From: Microbacterium maritypicum | Lineage (GTDB): Bacteria > Actinomycetota > Actinomycetes > Actinomycetales > Microbacteriaceae | Assembly (NCBI RefSeq): GCF_008868125.1 | Contig: NZ_WAAQ01000001.1 | Span: 1,736,001 to 1,800,000 of the forward strand | Length of the DNA stretch: 64,000 nucleotides | Direction: 5' to 3' | In this document: positions 53,820-63,004 of the stretch, piece by piece | Layout of the letters: the number at the start of each line of letters is the position of its first letter | Numbering within the stretch: position 1 is the stretch's first letter | Made by a program: the position numbers and the translations under genes | The notes under the pieces: generated by a model | Database searches by the model: none | What the model was told of the DNA's origin: nothing | What the model saw: the letters and a program-made list of their open reading frames with translations, nothing else

Positions 53820-54845
53820 TTATAGGTCATCCAACGTAAGCATCCCGTCCGGATGCGCGACGCCCAGATGCGCGTACGCCTCCGGCATCGCGACACGGCC
53901 ACGGGGAGTGCGTCCGAGGAACCCGATGCGCACGAGGTAGGGCTCGACCACGCTCTCCACCGTCTCAGCCTCCTCGCCGACCGCCACCGCGAGTGTGCTG
54001 AGCCCGACCGGACCCCCGCGGAATCGACGCACCAGTGCTTCCAGCACGGCACGGTCGAGGCGGTCGAGGCCGATCGGATCGACGTCGTAGAGTTCCAGCG
54101 CCGCACGGACCTCGCGGATGGTCGCCACTCCCCCCGTGTGCACCAGGGCGTAGTCGCGCACACGGCGGAGCAGACGGTTGGCGATGCGTGGTGTGCCGCG
54201 CGAGCGGCGGGCGATCTCGGAGAGCGAATCCGTCGGCAGATCGACGCCGAGGACGGCGGCCGAGCGGGCGATCACCTGTTCGAGCTCGGACTCCTCATAG
54301 AACTCCAGGTGCCCGGTGAAACCGAAGCGATCACGCAGGGGATTCGGCAGCAGACCGGAGCGCGTCGTCGCGCCGACGAGGGTGAACGGCGAGAGTTCGA
54401 GCGGAATGCTCGTGGCGCCCGCGCCCTTGCCCACCATGATGTCGATCCGGTAGTCCTCCATCGCGAGGTAGAGCATCTCCTCCGCGGAGCGCGCCATCCG
54501 GTGGATCTCGTCGATGAACAGGACTTCGCCTGGTACCAGGCTCGACAGCAGAGCGGCGAGGTCTCCGGCGTGCTGGATCGCCGGACCGCTGGACAGACGC
54601 AGCGGACGCTCGCTCTCGTGCGCCACGATCATCGCGAGCGTCGTCTTGCCGAGCCCCGGAGGCCCTGCCAGCAGGATGTGGTCGGCCGGGCGGCTCTGGA
54701 TGCGTGCGGCCTCGAGGAGGAGCTGCAGCTGACCGCGGACCTTCTGCTGTCCGACGAACTCCCCCAGGCTGGTCGGACGCAGCGCGCCCTCGATCGCGAG
54801 CTCGGTCTCGTCGGACGGCTCGCTGGCGTCGAGATGGTCAGACAC
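53820..54845 (-). CDS. ruvB: Holliday junction branch migration ATPase RuvB
   Basis: This 341-aa AAA+ motor has Walker [13 protein letters not shown], Walker [10 protein letters not shown], and the C-terminal winged helix with [14 protein letters not shown] sequence ([16 protein letters not shown]). GTG 54845 overlaps the ruvA stop by 8 bp (GTGTCTGA) and has GGGAGG upstream. The longer frame is ruvA shadow. Confidence 0.97.
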   Translation of the reverse strand: MSDHLDASEPSDETELAIEGALRPTSLGEFVGQQKVRGQLQLLLEAARIQSRPADHILLAGPPGLGKTTLAMIVAHESERPLRLSSGPAIQHAGDLAALLSSLVPGEVLFIDEIHRMARSAEEMLYLAMEDYRIDIMVGKGAGATSIPLELSPFTLVGATTRSGLLPNPLRDRFGFTGHLEFYEESELEQVIARSAAVLGVDLPTDSLSEIARRSRGTPRIANRLLRRVRDYALVHTGGVATIREVRAALELYDVDPIGLDRLDRAVLEALVRRFRGGPVGLSTLAVAVGEEAETVESVVEPYLVRIGFLGRTPRGRVAMPEAYAHLGVAHPDGMLTLDDL

Positions 54846-55458
54846 GCGCCTGGCCTCCCTGCGCCGGGCCGAGGAGGGCGAGCGTGCGTCGCAGGAGCGA
54901 GGCGACCGATGCGCGCTCCGCATCCGTGGCCTCCGCCGCCGTCTGGGTCGCGGCTTCCGCGGCGACCTTCTCGGACCAGCCGAGGCCGACCAGCGCTGCG
55001 GCCACCTGCGTCACGACGTCGGTTCCGCCCGCGGCGGTCGGCTTCGACGGCGCCGCGAAGGCCTGCACCTTTCCGGCGAGCTGCAGGACGATGAGCTTGG
55101 CCGTCTTGGGGCCGATGCCGGAGACGCGCCGGAACGGGGCGTCGTCCTCGGCCGTGACGGCTTCGGCGATCTGATCGGCCGTGAGGTGCGAGAGCACGCC
55201 CAGCGCCGACTTCGGACCGACACCGGTGACGCTGATGAGAAGTCCGAAGATCTCCAGCTCCCCCCGGTCGGCGAATCCGAACAGCGACAGGGAGTCCTCG
55301 CGCACGATGAGGCTGGTGTGCAGCAGGAGCTTCTCCCCCACCGCCGCTGTGTGCGCGACGTCAGCGGGGACGGCGACGGCGAATCCGACCCCGCCCACGT
55401 CGATGACGACCTGATCGGATGTCGCATGCAGGACGACACCGTGCAGAGAGGAGATCAT
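54838..55458 (-). CDS. ruvA: Holliday junction binding protein RuvA
   Basis: The product is the tetrameric junction-binding subunit that loads RuvB. The 206-aa protein has an N-terminal OB-fold (about 1-65), a helix-hairpin-helix region ([32 protein letters not shown]) and the C-terminal RuvB-binding domain (about 160-206). Confidence 0.97.
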   Translation of the reverse strand: MISSLHGVVLHATSDQVVIDVGGVGFAVAVPADVAHTAAVGEKLLLHTSLIVREDSLSLFGFADRGELEIFGLLISVTGVGPKSALGVLSHLTADQIAEAVTAEDDAPFRRVSGIGPKTAKLIVLQLAGKVQAFAAPSKPTAAGGTDVVTQVAAALVGLGWSEKVAAEAATQTAAEATDAERASVASLLRRTLALLGPAQGGQARV

Positions 55459-55467
55459 CCCCTCAGC

Positions 55468-56055
55468 CTACGGTGTCGCTCGTAGGTATGTTCGACCGAC
55501 ACGCTTCTCGGCATCGGCCCAGGCACGCTGCGCGGGGGTCAGCGCCGCCTGGCCGGAAGATGATGCGGCTCCGCCGCGGCGCCATGCGTGGCAGAGGGCG
55601 ATCGCCAGGGCGTCAGCGGCATCGGCCGGCTGCGGCAGCTCGTCCAGGCGCAGGATGCGCGCGATCATGGTCTGCACCTGTCGCTTGTCTGCAGCGCCGT
55701 ATCCCGTCACCGCCGCCTTGACCTCGCTCGGGGTATGGGTGGCGGCAGGCAGCCCCGACTCGGAGGCGATCAGCAGCGCGACACCACTGGCCTGCGCCGT
55801 TCCCATGACCGAGTGGGTGTTCTGCTGGGCGAACACGCGCTCGACGGCCACCGCGTGCGGACGGTGCTCGGCGATCACGGCGCGGATGCCGGCGGCGACG
55901 ATCGACAGACGATCACCGATCTCCGCGTCCGGCGATGACCTGATCACGCCGACGTGCACCAGAGTCCCGCGACGCGAGCCGTCGACGTCGACGACGCCGA
56001 CACCGCACCGGGTGAGCCCTGGATCGATGCCGAGCACACGCAGAGAGGAGGTCAC
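55468..56055 (-). CDS. ruvC: Holliday junction resolvase RuvC
   Basis: This 195-aa RNase H-fold endonuclease has catalytic acidic residues in LGIDPGLTRCGVG, AVERVFAQQNTH and DAADALAIALCHA. It lies 9 bp upstream of ruvA in the standard ruvCAB order. Confidence 0.97.
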   Translation of the reverse strand: MTSSLRVLGIDPGLTRCGVGVVDVDGSRRGTLVHVGVIRSSPDAEIGDRLSIVAAGIRAVIAEHRPHAVAVERVFAQQNTHSVMGTAQASGVALLIASESGLPAATHTPSEVKAAVTGYGAADKRQVQTMIARILRLDELPQPADAADALAIALCHAWRRGGAASSSGQAALTPAQRAWADAEKRVGRTYLRATP

Positions 56056-56100
56056 TCCCCCAGGCTAGGCCGCAGGACCGACACCGGCCGCTCGGCGCGC

Positions 56101-56862
56101 CTACGCCTCGTCGTTCTCCAGTTCGGCCTGGACCTCGGGGGTCAGATCGAAGTTGGTGAACACGTTCTGCACGTCTTCGCTGTCTTCCAGGGCGTCGATC
56201 AGACGGAAGATCTTGCGCGCCGTGTCGGCGTCGATCTCGACCTTGAGGTTCGGGACGAACTCGACGTCGGCCGATTCGTAGTCGATCCCCGCTTCCTGGA
56301 GCGCGCTGCGCACGGCCACGAGGTCGGTCGCTTCGGTGATGACCTCGAAGCCCTCGGCGTGCGGCTCGATCTCCTCGGCACCCGCCTCGAGCGCCGCCAT
56401 CATGACGTCGTCCTCGGAGGTGCCCTCGGAGCCGACGACGATGACGCCCTTGCGGCTGAAGTTGTAGGCCACGCTGCCCGGGTCGGCCAGCGTGCCGCCG
56501 TTGCGGCTGAGAGCCGTGCGCACCTCGGCGGCCGCGCGGTTCTTGTTGTCGGTCAGACACTCGATCATGAGCGCGACACCGTTGGGCCCATAGCCTTCGT
56601 ACATGATCGAGAGGTACTCGACGGCCTCGCCGCCGATACCTGCGCCGCGCTTCACCGCGCGATCGATGTTGTCCTTCGGGACAGAGGTCTTCTTCGCCTT
56701 CTGCACCGCGTCGAAGAGCGTCGGGTTGCCCGCCAGGTCAGGTCCGCCGAGCTTCGCGGCGACCTCGATGTTCTTGATGAGCTTGGCCCAGGACTTCGCG
56801 CGCCTGGAGTCGATGATGGCCTTCTTGTGCTTCGTGGTCGCCCACTTGGAATGCCCGGACAT
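56101..56862 (-). CDS. yebC: YebC/PmpR-family transcriptional/translational regulator
   Basis: From ATG 56862 the protein has 253 aa with the canonical start [21 protein letters not shown]. Members bind DNA and, more recently, have been linked to relief of ribosome stalling. GGAG lies 5 bases upstream. A TAGAAT box (56912-56917, minus strand) is a likely -10 for yebC-ruvCAB. Confidence 0.95.
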   Translation of the reverse strand: MSGHSKWATTKHKKAIIDSRRAKSWAKLIKNIEVAAKLGGPDLAGNPTLFDAVQKAKKTSVPKDNIDRAVKRGAGIGGEAVEYLSIMYEGYGPNGVALMIECLTDNKNRAAAEVRTALSRNGGTLADPGSVAYNFSRKGVIVVGSEGTSEDDVMMAALEAGAEEIEPHAEGFEVITEATDLVAVRSALQEAGIDYESADVEFVPNLKVEIDADTARKIFRLIDALEDSEDVQNVFTNFDLTPEVQAELENDEA

Positions 56863-56911
56863 AAGTCTCCGCTCGTCGTATCCGCGTGAGCTCGCGCTCA
56901 GCGCGTCGTCC

Positions 56912-56917
56912 ATTCTA
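56912..56917 (-). promoter_or_regulatory. Candidate -10 box of yebC-ruvCAB
   Basis: TAGAAT (5 of 6 consensus) lies 50 bases upstream of the yebC start in the 86-bp gap shared with the divergent hydrolase gene. No clear -35. Confidence 0.4.
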
Positions 56918-56948
56918 TCGAACGGCGCGGGTGGCGCAGGATAGAGGA

Positions 56949-57659
56949 ATGCGCAGATCACGACACATCGCTCCTGCACGGCTCTCCTCGCACGTGCGCG
57001 ACGGCGAGCCGACACCGGCCGACGCCTTGCGCTACCTGGTCCATCTGCCGGACGACTACGACGCCGATCAGGAGAAGCTCTGGCCCCTCGTGCTGTTCCT
57101 GCACGGTGCCGGAGAACGAGGTTCCGAGATCGACCTCGCCGCCGTGCACGGCCCGCCGATGCTGGCGGATGCCGGCCGCGAGTTTCCCTTCGTCCTCGTC
57201 ACACCCCAGTGCGCGGAGTCGAGTCAGTGGGTCGCCGAGGTCTCGACGCTGTCCGCACTGCTCGACGAGGTCGTCGCGGCGCACCGCATCGACCCGGCGC
57301 GCATATCGGTGACCGGACTCAGCATGGGCGGGTTCGGGACCTGGAGTCTGGCGGTGCGCTATCCGGAGCGGTTCGCCGCGATCGCACCCATCTGCGGCGG
57401 ACTGTGGGTGCAGAGCGCCGCGCCTGTGCGCAGCCTGCCCGTCTGGGCGTTCCACGGCGACGCCGACGATGTCGTGCCGATCTCCGCCACGGAGCTGATC
57501 GTGACCGAGCTCCAGTCGCTCGACGCCGACGTGCGGTTCACGCGATATGCGGGCGTCGGTCACGATTCCTGGACCGAGACGTACGCGAACCCCGAGTTCT
57601 ACGACTGGCTGCTCTCCCACCACCGGGTCGATCTCGACATGGAGGGCACCGCACGATGA
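56949..57659 (+). CDS. Alpha/beta hydrolase (carboxylesterase-like)
   Basis: This 236-aa protein has the complete catalytic triad pattern: nucleophile Ser125 in GLSMGG, acid in [10 protein letters not shown] (Asp171 or Asp174), and His205 in GVGHDSW. The oxyanion-hole region is [12 protein letters not shown] (50-61). It resembles predicted peptidases and esterases of the dienelactone hydrolase/prolyl oligopeptidase superfamily. The substrate is unknown and no signal peptide is visible. ATGA overlap couples it to the phosphotransferase gene. Confidence 0.85.
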   Translation: MRRSRHIAPARLSSHVRDGEPTPADALRYLVHLPDDYDADQEKLWPLVLFLHGAGERGSEIDLAAVHGPPMLADAGREFPFVLVTPQCAESSQWVAEVSTLSALLDEVVAAHRIDPARISVTGLSMGGFGTWSLAVRYPERFAAIAPICGGLWVQSAAPVRSLPVWAFHGDADDVVPISATELIVTELQSLDADVRFTRYAGVGHDSWTETYANPEFYDWLLSHHRVDLDMEGTAR

Positions 57660-58579
57660 ACACCGGAGCTGATCGCCTCCGGCCCGCCTGGACGGCGCTT
57701 CCTCAGTCGATACGCGCACAGATCGTCGGGGCGATCGGGGGCGACTTCGTGACCGACCGGCCCGCACACGGCGGCTTCAGCGCCTCCTATGCGGGCGTCG
57801 TGACGACCACGGCAGGTCATGCCTTCGTCAAGGCCTGCGGTGCCGACTGGCACGCGGACTCGCTGCACTTCCTCCGCGAGGAGATGCGCACGCTCGTCGA
57901 CCTGCCGTCTTCGGTCGCTCCGCGCCTCCTCGCCGCCTTCGACGACGCCGCGGGTGCCGCACTCGTCATCGAGGCGATCGACGGACACCACCCCGGTCGA
58001 CCGTGGACGCTCGAAGACCTGCACGCCGTGGCTGAGGCCCTGCGAGCGCTCTCGACCACCGCCGCACCGTCGGAGATGCCGCGAGCGGAAGACCGGATGA
58101 TCCCCGGCTTCACCCGGTGGGCGGAGATCGCCGCGGATCCCCGTCTCCTCGATGCTCTGCCCCACGACCTGCCGGCGCGGATGCCGCAGCTCCTGCGGAT
58201 CGAGGAGGACCTCAGCGACGCATTGCACGGCGACGTCATCGTTCATGACGACGTGCGCGCAGACAACATCCTCATCAGCGGCGCACGAGCGCACCTGCTC
58301 GACTGGCCGCATGCGCGCCGGGGTGCTGCGTGGGTCGACCTGCCCTGTCTGCTGCCGAGCATCGAGGCGTCGGGTGGGCCGACCTGCGAAGAGGCGTGGG
58401 CTGTGTTCGAAGACCACGATGCGCCGTCGCAGATCGAGTTGCTCCCCGTGATCTCCGCGTTCGCGTCGTTCCTCTGGTACCAGCAGGCACAACCGGAGAT
58501 TCCGCAGCTCCCTGGCCTTCGCGCCTTCCAGCGCGCGCAGGCGGCTCCGGCGCTGCGCTGGCTCGCCACGCTGCTCTGA
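57656..58579 (+). CDS. APH-like phosphotransferase
   Basis: From ATG 57656 the protein has 307 aa. It belongs to the aminoglycoside/choline-kinase-like fold, with catalytic loop VHDDVRADNILI and Mg-binding DWPHAR. The usual HGD catalytic motif appears as GDVIVHDDVRADN. The substrate cannot be inferred; antibiotic resistance is not implied. It overlaps the hydrolase by 4 bp and ends exactly where pdxT ends on the opposite strand. Confidence 0.85.
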   Translation: MNTGADRLRPAWTALPQSIRAQIVGAIGGDFVTDRPAHGGFSASYAGVVTTTAGHAFVKACGADWHADSLHFLREEMRTLVDLPSSVAPRLLAAFDDAAGAALVIEAIDGHHPGRPWTLEDLHAVAEALRALSTTAAPSEMPRAEDRMIPGFTRWAEIAADPRLLDALPHDLPARMPQLLRIEEDLSDALHGDVIVHDDVRADNILISGARAHLLDWPHARRGAAWVDLPCLLPSIEASGGPTCEEAWAVFEDHDAPSQIELLPVISAFASFLWYQQAQPEIPQLPGLRAFQRAQAAPALRWLATLL

Positions 58580-59200
58580 TCAGACGCGCGGCGTCACCAT
58601 CGCCCGTCGGCGCGCTTCGACCCGCGCGAGGAAGCGCTCATGGAAGCGCTTCTCCCCCGTGATCTCGGGGTGGAAGCTCAGCCCGAGCAGTTCTCCCTGC
58701 TCCACCGCGACGACGCGACCGTCCGGCAACGCCGCCAGCACCTGGGCACGCGGACCGACCGACTCGACCACGGGGCCGCGGATGAACGCCGCAGAGACCG
58801 GCTCCGTACCGAGAGCGGGGACGTCGAGCTCGGCCTCGAAGGACTCCACCTGACGTCCGAAGGCATTGCGGCGGACGACGACGTCGAGCCCGCCGAACGA
58901 TTCCTGCCCGTCGATCGCGTCGACGATGTCATCGGCGAGCATGATCAGTCCCGCACAGGTGCCGAGCACCGGCATCCCTGCCGCGATCGCGTCGCGGATC
59001 GGCTGTTGCATCCCGAAGATGCGGGAGAGCTTGTCGATCACGCTCGACTCTCCGCCCGGGATCACGAGGCCGCCCACCGACGAGAGCTCGTCGGGACGAC
59101 GCACCAGAACCACGTCGGCGCCGAGGCCCGTGAGCAGGGCGGCGTGCTCGCGCACGTCGCCCTGCAGCGCGAGGACACCGACCCGAGTGCTACCAGCCAC
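58580..59200 (-). CDS. pdxT: Glutaminase subunit of PLP synthase
   Basis: The product supplies ammonia to PdxS. In the 206-aa class I amidotransferase the nucleophile is Cys82 ([10 protein letters not shown]), with the His-Glu pair in LSFHPEITG and the PGGESS motif. It overlaps pdxS by 11 bp. Confidence 0.97.
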   Translation of the reverse strand: MAGSTRVGVLALQGDVREHAALLTGLGADVVLVRRPDELSSVGGLVIPGGESSVIDKLSRIFGMQQPIRDAIAAGMPVLGTCAGLIMLADDIVDAIDGQESFGGLDVVVRRNAFGRQVESFEAELDVPALGTEPVSAAFIRGPVVESVGPRAQVLAALPDGRVVAVEQGELLGLSFHPEITGEKRFHERFLARVEARRRAMVTPRV

Positions 59201-60083
59201 GCTCGGCGAGGCGGTGCGGTGCCGGGAGGTCGCTGACGTTGATGCCGACCATGGCCTCGCCGAGACCCCGCGAAACCTCGGCGATGACCTTGGCGTCGTC
59301 GAAGAAGGTCGTCGCCTTGACGATCGCCTTCGCGCGCTCGACGGGATTGCCCGACTTGAAGATCCCGGATCCGACGAATACGCCGTCGGCGCCGAGCTGC
59401 ATCATCATCGCCGCATCCGCAGGGGTCGCGACTCCGCCAGCCACGAACAGCACGACGGGGAGCTTTCCGGTCTCGGCGATCTCGGCCACGAGCTCGTAGG
59501 GTGCCTGCAGCTCCTTGGCCGCGACGAACAGCTCATCCTTGGGCAGCGCGGTGAGCGCGGCGATCTCGCCGCGGATCTTGCGGATGTGCTTCATCGCCTC
59601 CGAGACGTCACCGGTACCGGCCTCGCCCTTGGATCGGATCATGGCCGCGCCCTCATTGATGCGACGCAGCGCCTCGCCGAGGTTGGTCGCACCGCACACG
59701 AACGGCACAGTGAAGCCGTACTTGTCGATGTGGTTCACGTAGTCGGCGGGCGAGAGCACCTCGGACTCGTCGATGTAGTCGACGCCGAGCTCCTGCAGGA
59801 CCTGCGCTTCGACGAAGTGCCCGATGCGGGCTTTGGCCATGACGGGGATCGACACCGCGTCGATGATGCTGTCGATCATGTCGGGGTCGCTCATGCGCGA
59901 GACGCCGCCCTGCGCACGGATGTCGGCCGGCACGCGCTCGAGCGCCATGACGGCGACGGCGCCGGCGTCTTCGGCGATCTTCGCCTGCTCTGCCGTGACG
60001 ACGTCCATGATGACGCCGCCCTTGAGCATCTCGGCGAGTCCGCGCTTGACGCGCGAGGATCCGGTGGTTGTCTGCTCTGCCAT
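59190..60083 (-). CDS. pdxS: Pyridoxal 5'-phosphate synthase lyase subunit
   Basis: The product makes PLP directly from ribose 5-phosphate, glyceraldehyde 3-phosphate and ammonia. From ATG 60083 it has 297 aa, with the lysine-containing [10 protein letters not shown] and [15 protein letters not shown] motifs. AGGAG lies 6 bases upstream. Its promoter region overlaps the PdxR-type operator. Confidence 0.98.
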   Translation of the reverse strand: MAEQTTTGSSRVKRGLAEMLKGGVIMDVVTAEQAKIAEDAGAVAVMALERVPADIRAQGGVSRMSDPDMIDSIIDAVSIPVMAKARIGHFVEAQVLQELGVDYIDESEVLSPADYVNHIDKYGFTVPFVCGATNLGEALRRINEGAAMIRSKGEAGTGDVSEAMKHIRKIRGEIAALTALPKDELFVAAKELQAPYELVAEIAETGKLPVVLFVAGGVATPADAAMMMQLGADGVFVGSGIFKSGNPVERAKAIVKATTFFDDAKVIAEVSRGLGEAMVGINVSDLPAPHRLAERGW

Positions 60084-60120
60084 GGGGAACTCCTGTCGGA
60101 TGCACCGAAGTCGGTTTTGA

Positions 60121-60157
60121 TCTAGGTCAAACATAGCACTGTCCGATTCGACCTAGA
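60121..60157. promoter_or_regulatory. Divergent pdxS/pdxR operator
   Basis: Perfect 8-bp inverted arms TCTAGGTC (60121-60128) and GACCTAGA (60150-60157) are 21 bp apart. Each arm also sits within a smaller palindrome (TTTGA-TCTAGG-TCAAA and GATTC-GACCTA-GAATC). The right arm overlaps the pdxR -10 TAGAAT (60154-60159). The pdxS -10 candidate TATGTT lies between the arms on the minus strand. This fits a MocR-type regulator controlling both directions. Confidence 0.65.
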
Positions 60158-60173
60158 ATCGCTGAGGAGGACC

Positions 60174-61481
60174 ATGAGCGACCAGATCACAGGCACCACC
60201 GCATCGGACATCGCCGACAGCGTGCGTTCCCTGCGCGATCGCGGAATCCTCCACGCCGGTGCGGTGCTCCCCCCGGTGCGGGAGCTCGCGGCCACGCTGG
60301 GTGTGAACCGGAACACCGCCGTCGCGGCCTATCGACAGCTCGCCCAGGCGGGCCTGGTGATCTCTCGCGGCCGAGCGGGCACCGTCGTCGCCGGCCTCGA
60401 AACGGTGGCGCAGGAGGGGTACGCCTCCGACACGGTGCTCCGCGACATCGGCACGGGGAACCCGGATCCGCGGCTCATCCCCGACCCGGCGCCCGCGCTG
60501 ATGACCATCGCATCGCGTCCGGTGCTCTACGGCGAGCCCGTGATCGACGAAGGCCTCGAGCAGTGGTCGAGCCGGTGGATCACCGGCGATCTCGCAGAAC
60601 ACGACTTCCGGATCACGATCACGAGCGGCGCGGTCGACGCCGTCGAGCGCCTGCTGGCGCAGGCGCTGATGCGCGATGACGCCGTCGCACTGGAAGACCC
60701 CTGCTTCCTAGCGAGCATCCACACGGTACGACTCGGCGGGTACCGCGCGGTTCCCGTGCCCGTCGATGCCGAGGGCATGACGGTCGACGGCCTACGTTCC
60801 GCGCTGACGGCCGGAGTCCGCGCCATCATCTGCACGCCACGGGCCCAGAATCCGACCGGAGCGAGCCTCACCGCATCCCGGGCCGCTGAACTGCGCGATG
60901 TGCTCGCCGACCACCCCTACGTGCTGATCATCGAGGACGATCACTTCTCGATGCTCTCGCAACGGCCGTACGAGTCGCTCATCGGGCCGGACCACCGCCG
61001 GTTCGCCCTCGTGCGCTCCGTCTCGAAGTTCCTGGGACCCGATATGTGCCTGGCCATCGCGGCGACCGACGCCGAGACCGCCGAGCGCCTCGCGATGCGG
61101 CTGAGCCCCGGCACCACCTGGGTCAGCCACCTCCTGCAGCGTCTCGCCCTCACCCAGCTCACCGACGAGACGGTGCGGGCAGAAGTCGCCTCTGCCGCGG
61201 CGCACTACGCGCAGCGGAACGCCGCCTTCGCCGCCCGGCTGCGCGCGAACGGCATCGAGGCCACGGCATCCGACGGGTTGAGCCTGTGGGTGCGGCTCGG
61301 CCAGCCTGCACGCGCCGTCGCCGACCGGCTCATGCGGCGCGGGTGGCTCGCCCGCACCGGAGACGACTTCGCCCTCGACGAGAAGGCGGAGCCCTCGCAC
61401 CACCTGCGCCTGACCGTGCACGACCTCTCCGACGACGAGGCCGAGTCCCTGGTCGCAGATCTCGTCGCCGCGGGGCGATGA
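60174..61481 (+). CDS. pdxR: MocR/PdxR-type transcriptional regulator
   Basis: This 435-aa protein joins a GntR-type winged helix (about 5-75; PPVRELAATLGVNRNTAVAAY) to a fold-type I aminotransferase domain (about 80-430). The PLP-lysine motif RSVSKFLGPD is intact. PdxR proteins sense PLP and control pdxST. Its position, divergent from pdxS and followed by pdxY, supports this. GAGGAGG lies just upstream of ATG 60174. Confidence 0.9.
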   Translation: MSDQITGTTASDIADSVRSLRDRGILHAGAVLPPVRELAATLGVNRNTAVAAYRQLAQAGLVISRGRAGTVVAGLETVAQEGYASDTVLRDIGTGNPDPRLIPDPAPALMTIASRPVLYGEPVIDEGLEQWSSRWITGDLAEHDFRITITSGAVDAVERLLAQALMRDDAVALEDPCFLASIHTVRLGGYRAVPVPVDAEGMTVDGLRSALTAGVRAIICTPRAQNPTGASLTASRAAELRDVLADHPYVLIIEDDHFSMLSQRPYESLIGPDHRRFALVRSVSKFLGPDMCLAIAATDAETAERLAMRLSPGTTWVSHLLQRLALTQLTDETVRAEVASAAAHYAQRNAAFAARLRANGIEATASDGLSLWVRLGQPARAVADRLMRRGWLARTGDDFALDEKAEPSHHLRLTVHDLSDDEAESLVADLVAAGR

Positions 61482-61527
61482 CCATCCACGGCGGGTATCG
61501 GCCCGCCCTGAACGAAAGAGTCGGAGA

Positions 61528-62379
61528 ATGAAGATCCTCTCCATCCAGTCAGCCGTGGCCTACGGGCACGTCGGCAACTCCGCCGCCGTGTTCCCACTGC
61601 AGCGCATCGGCGTCGAGGTGCTCCCGGTCTACACCGTGACCTTCTCCAACCACACCGGCTACGGCGCCTGGCGCGGACCGCTGATCGCGCCCGACGACGT
61701 GCGCGAGGTCATCAAGGGAATCGAGGAGCGCGGCGTGTTCGACCGGATCGACGCGGTCCTCAGCGGCTACCAGGGCGGTGAGGGCATCGGCGACGTGATC
61801 ATCGACGCCGTCGCACGGGTCAAGGCCGCGAACCCGAACGCCGTCTACGCGTGCGATCCCGTCATGGGCAACGCGAAGTCCGGCTGCTTCGTCGCACCCG
61901 CCATCCCGGTGCTGCTGCGGGAGCGCGTCGTCCCGGTGGCCGACATCATCACGCCGAACCAGTTCGAACTCGGCTTCCTCACCGACACCGAGCCGGACAC
62001 GCTGGAGTCCACCCTCGCGTCCGTCGATCTCGCACGCGCCATGGGCCCGCGCACCGTGCTCGTGACCAGTGTCGAACGCCCCGACCGCGAAGAGGGCACG
62101 ATCGAGATGCTCGCCGCCGACGACGAGGGCGCGTGGGTCGTGCAGACCCCGCACCTGCCGATGAAGGCGAACGGCTCCGGCGATGTGACCGCAGCGTTGT
62201 TCACCGCGCACTACGTCGAGACCGGAAGCGCGAAGATCGCCCTCGAGCGCACGGCATCCAGTGTGCATGACCTGCTCAAGGCGACGCTCGAATCCGGTGA
62301 GCGCGAACTGCAGCTCGTCGAGGCCCAGGAGTTCTACGCCCACCCGCGGATGCAGTTCACGGCACGTCAGGTGCGCTGA
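61528..62379 (+). CDS. pdxY: Pyridoxal kinase
   Basis: This 283-aa ribokinase-superfamily enzyme phosphorylates pyridoxal in the salvage route. It shows SVAYGHVGNSAAVFPLQ at the N-terminus, DPVMGNAKSGCFV, and the catalytic-base motif KANGSGDVTAALF. It follows pdxR after 46 bp on the same strand, probably in one operon. Confidence 0.94.
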   Translation: MKILSIQSAVAYGHVGNSAAVFPLQRIGVEVLPVYTVTFSNHTGYGAWRGPLIAPDDVREVIKGIEERGVFDRIDAVLSGYQGGEGIGDVIIDAVARVKAANPNAVYACDPVMGNAKSGCFVAPAIPVLLRERVVPVADIITPNQFELGFLTDTEPDTLESTLASVDLARAMGPRTVLVTSVERPDREEGTIEMLAADDEGAWVVQTPHLPMKANGSGDVTAALFTAHYVETGSAKIALERTASSVHDLLKATLESGERELQLVEAQEFYAHPRMQFTARQVR

Positions 62380-62389
62380 GCCCCGTCGT

Positions 62390-62439
62390 CTCGCTCACCG
62401 CTCGCTCGACGACCCCGGTCTGTCGAGCGGGCGAGCGAG
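62390..62439. terminator. Bidirectional hairpin between pdxY and the HIT gene
   Basis: The gap between the convergent genes holds nested inverted repeats: outer CTCGCTC/GAGCGAG and inner CGCTCGAC/GTCGAGCG. There are no T-runs. It is the likely shared transcription end. Confidence 0.55.
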
Positions 62440-62449
62440 GCTGTCGGTC

Positions 62450-63004
62450 TCAGCTGCCGGATTCCGGCCAGGCCGCCGCGACGGCCTCGCGCACCTCGCC
62501 GAGGAGCTGCGGAAGCGCCTTGGTCTTCGCGATGATCGGGAAGAAGTTCGCATCCGACGTCCAGCGCGGCACCACGTGCTGATGCAGATGGGCGTCGACG
62601 CCCGCTCCGGCCACCGCCCCCTGGTTCATCCCGAGGTTGAAGCCGTCACAGCGTGACACCTCACGCAGCACCCGCATGGCCGTCTGCGTCAGCGCGCCGA
62701 TCTCGGCGACCTCCTCAGCCGTCGCCTGGTCGTACGTGGCGATGTGGCGGTAGGGGCAGACGAGCAGATGTCCCGAGTTGTAGGGGAAGAGGTTCAGCAG
62801 CACGTAGGCCGTCTCTCCCCGGGCGACGACCAGCCGCTCGGCATCCGGGAACTTCGGCGCCTCGCAGAACGGGCACTCCTCGCGAAGCGGCTCGGGCCCT
62901 GCCTGGATGTACGCCATCCGGTGCGGGGTCCACAGCCGCTGGAACTCGTCCGGGACTCCTGCGAGCACTCCGGCATCCTCCAGCGGCTGCGCCCCGTCGG
63001 TCAC
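62450..63004 (-). CDS. HIT-family Ap4A phosphorylase-like protein
   Basis: This 184-aa protein has the histidine triad HLHQHVVPR (about 138-146) and an N-terminal CPFC zinc-type motif. It matches the actinobacterial protein next to thrS (Rv2613c-like), shown in mycobacteria to split diadenosine tetraphosphate phosphorolytically. GTG 63004 overlaps the thrS stop as GTGA. Confidence 0.9.
   Translation of the reverse strand: MTDGAQPLEDAGVLAGVPDEFQRLWTPHRMAYIQAGPEPLREECPFCEAPKFPDAERLVVARGETAYVLLNLFPYNSGHLLVCPYRHIATYDQATAEEVAEIGALTQTAMRVLREVSRCDGFNLGMNQGAVAGAGVDAHLHQHVVPRWTSDANFFPIIAKTKALPQLLGEVREAVAAAWPESGS

Noticed and set aside
57209-57655. Extension of the phosphotransferase frame upstream
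   Set aside because: This part is an out-of-frame reading of the hydrolase gene; the ATGA overlap at 57656 fits the real start.
57656-58579. Aminoglycoside resistance gene
   Set aside because: The APH fold is shared by many unrelated kinases; nothing in the sequence or context points to an antibiotic substrate.
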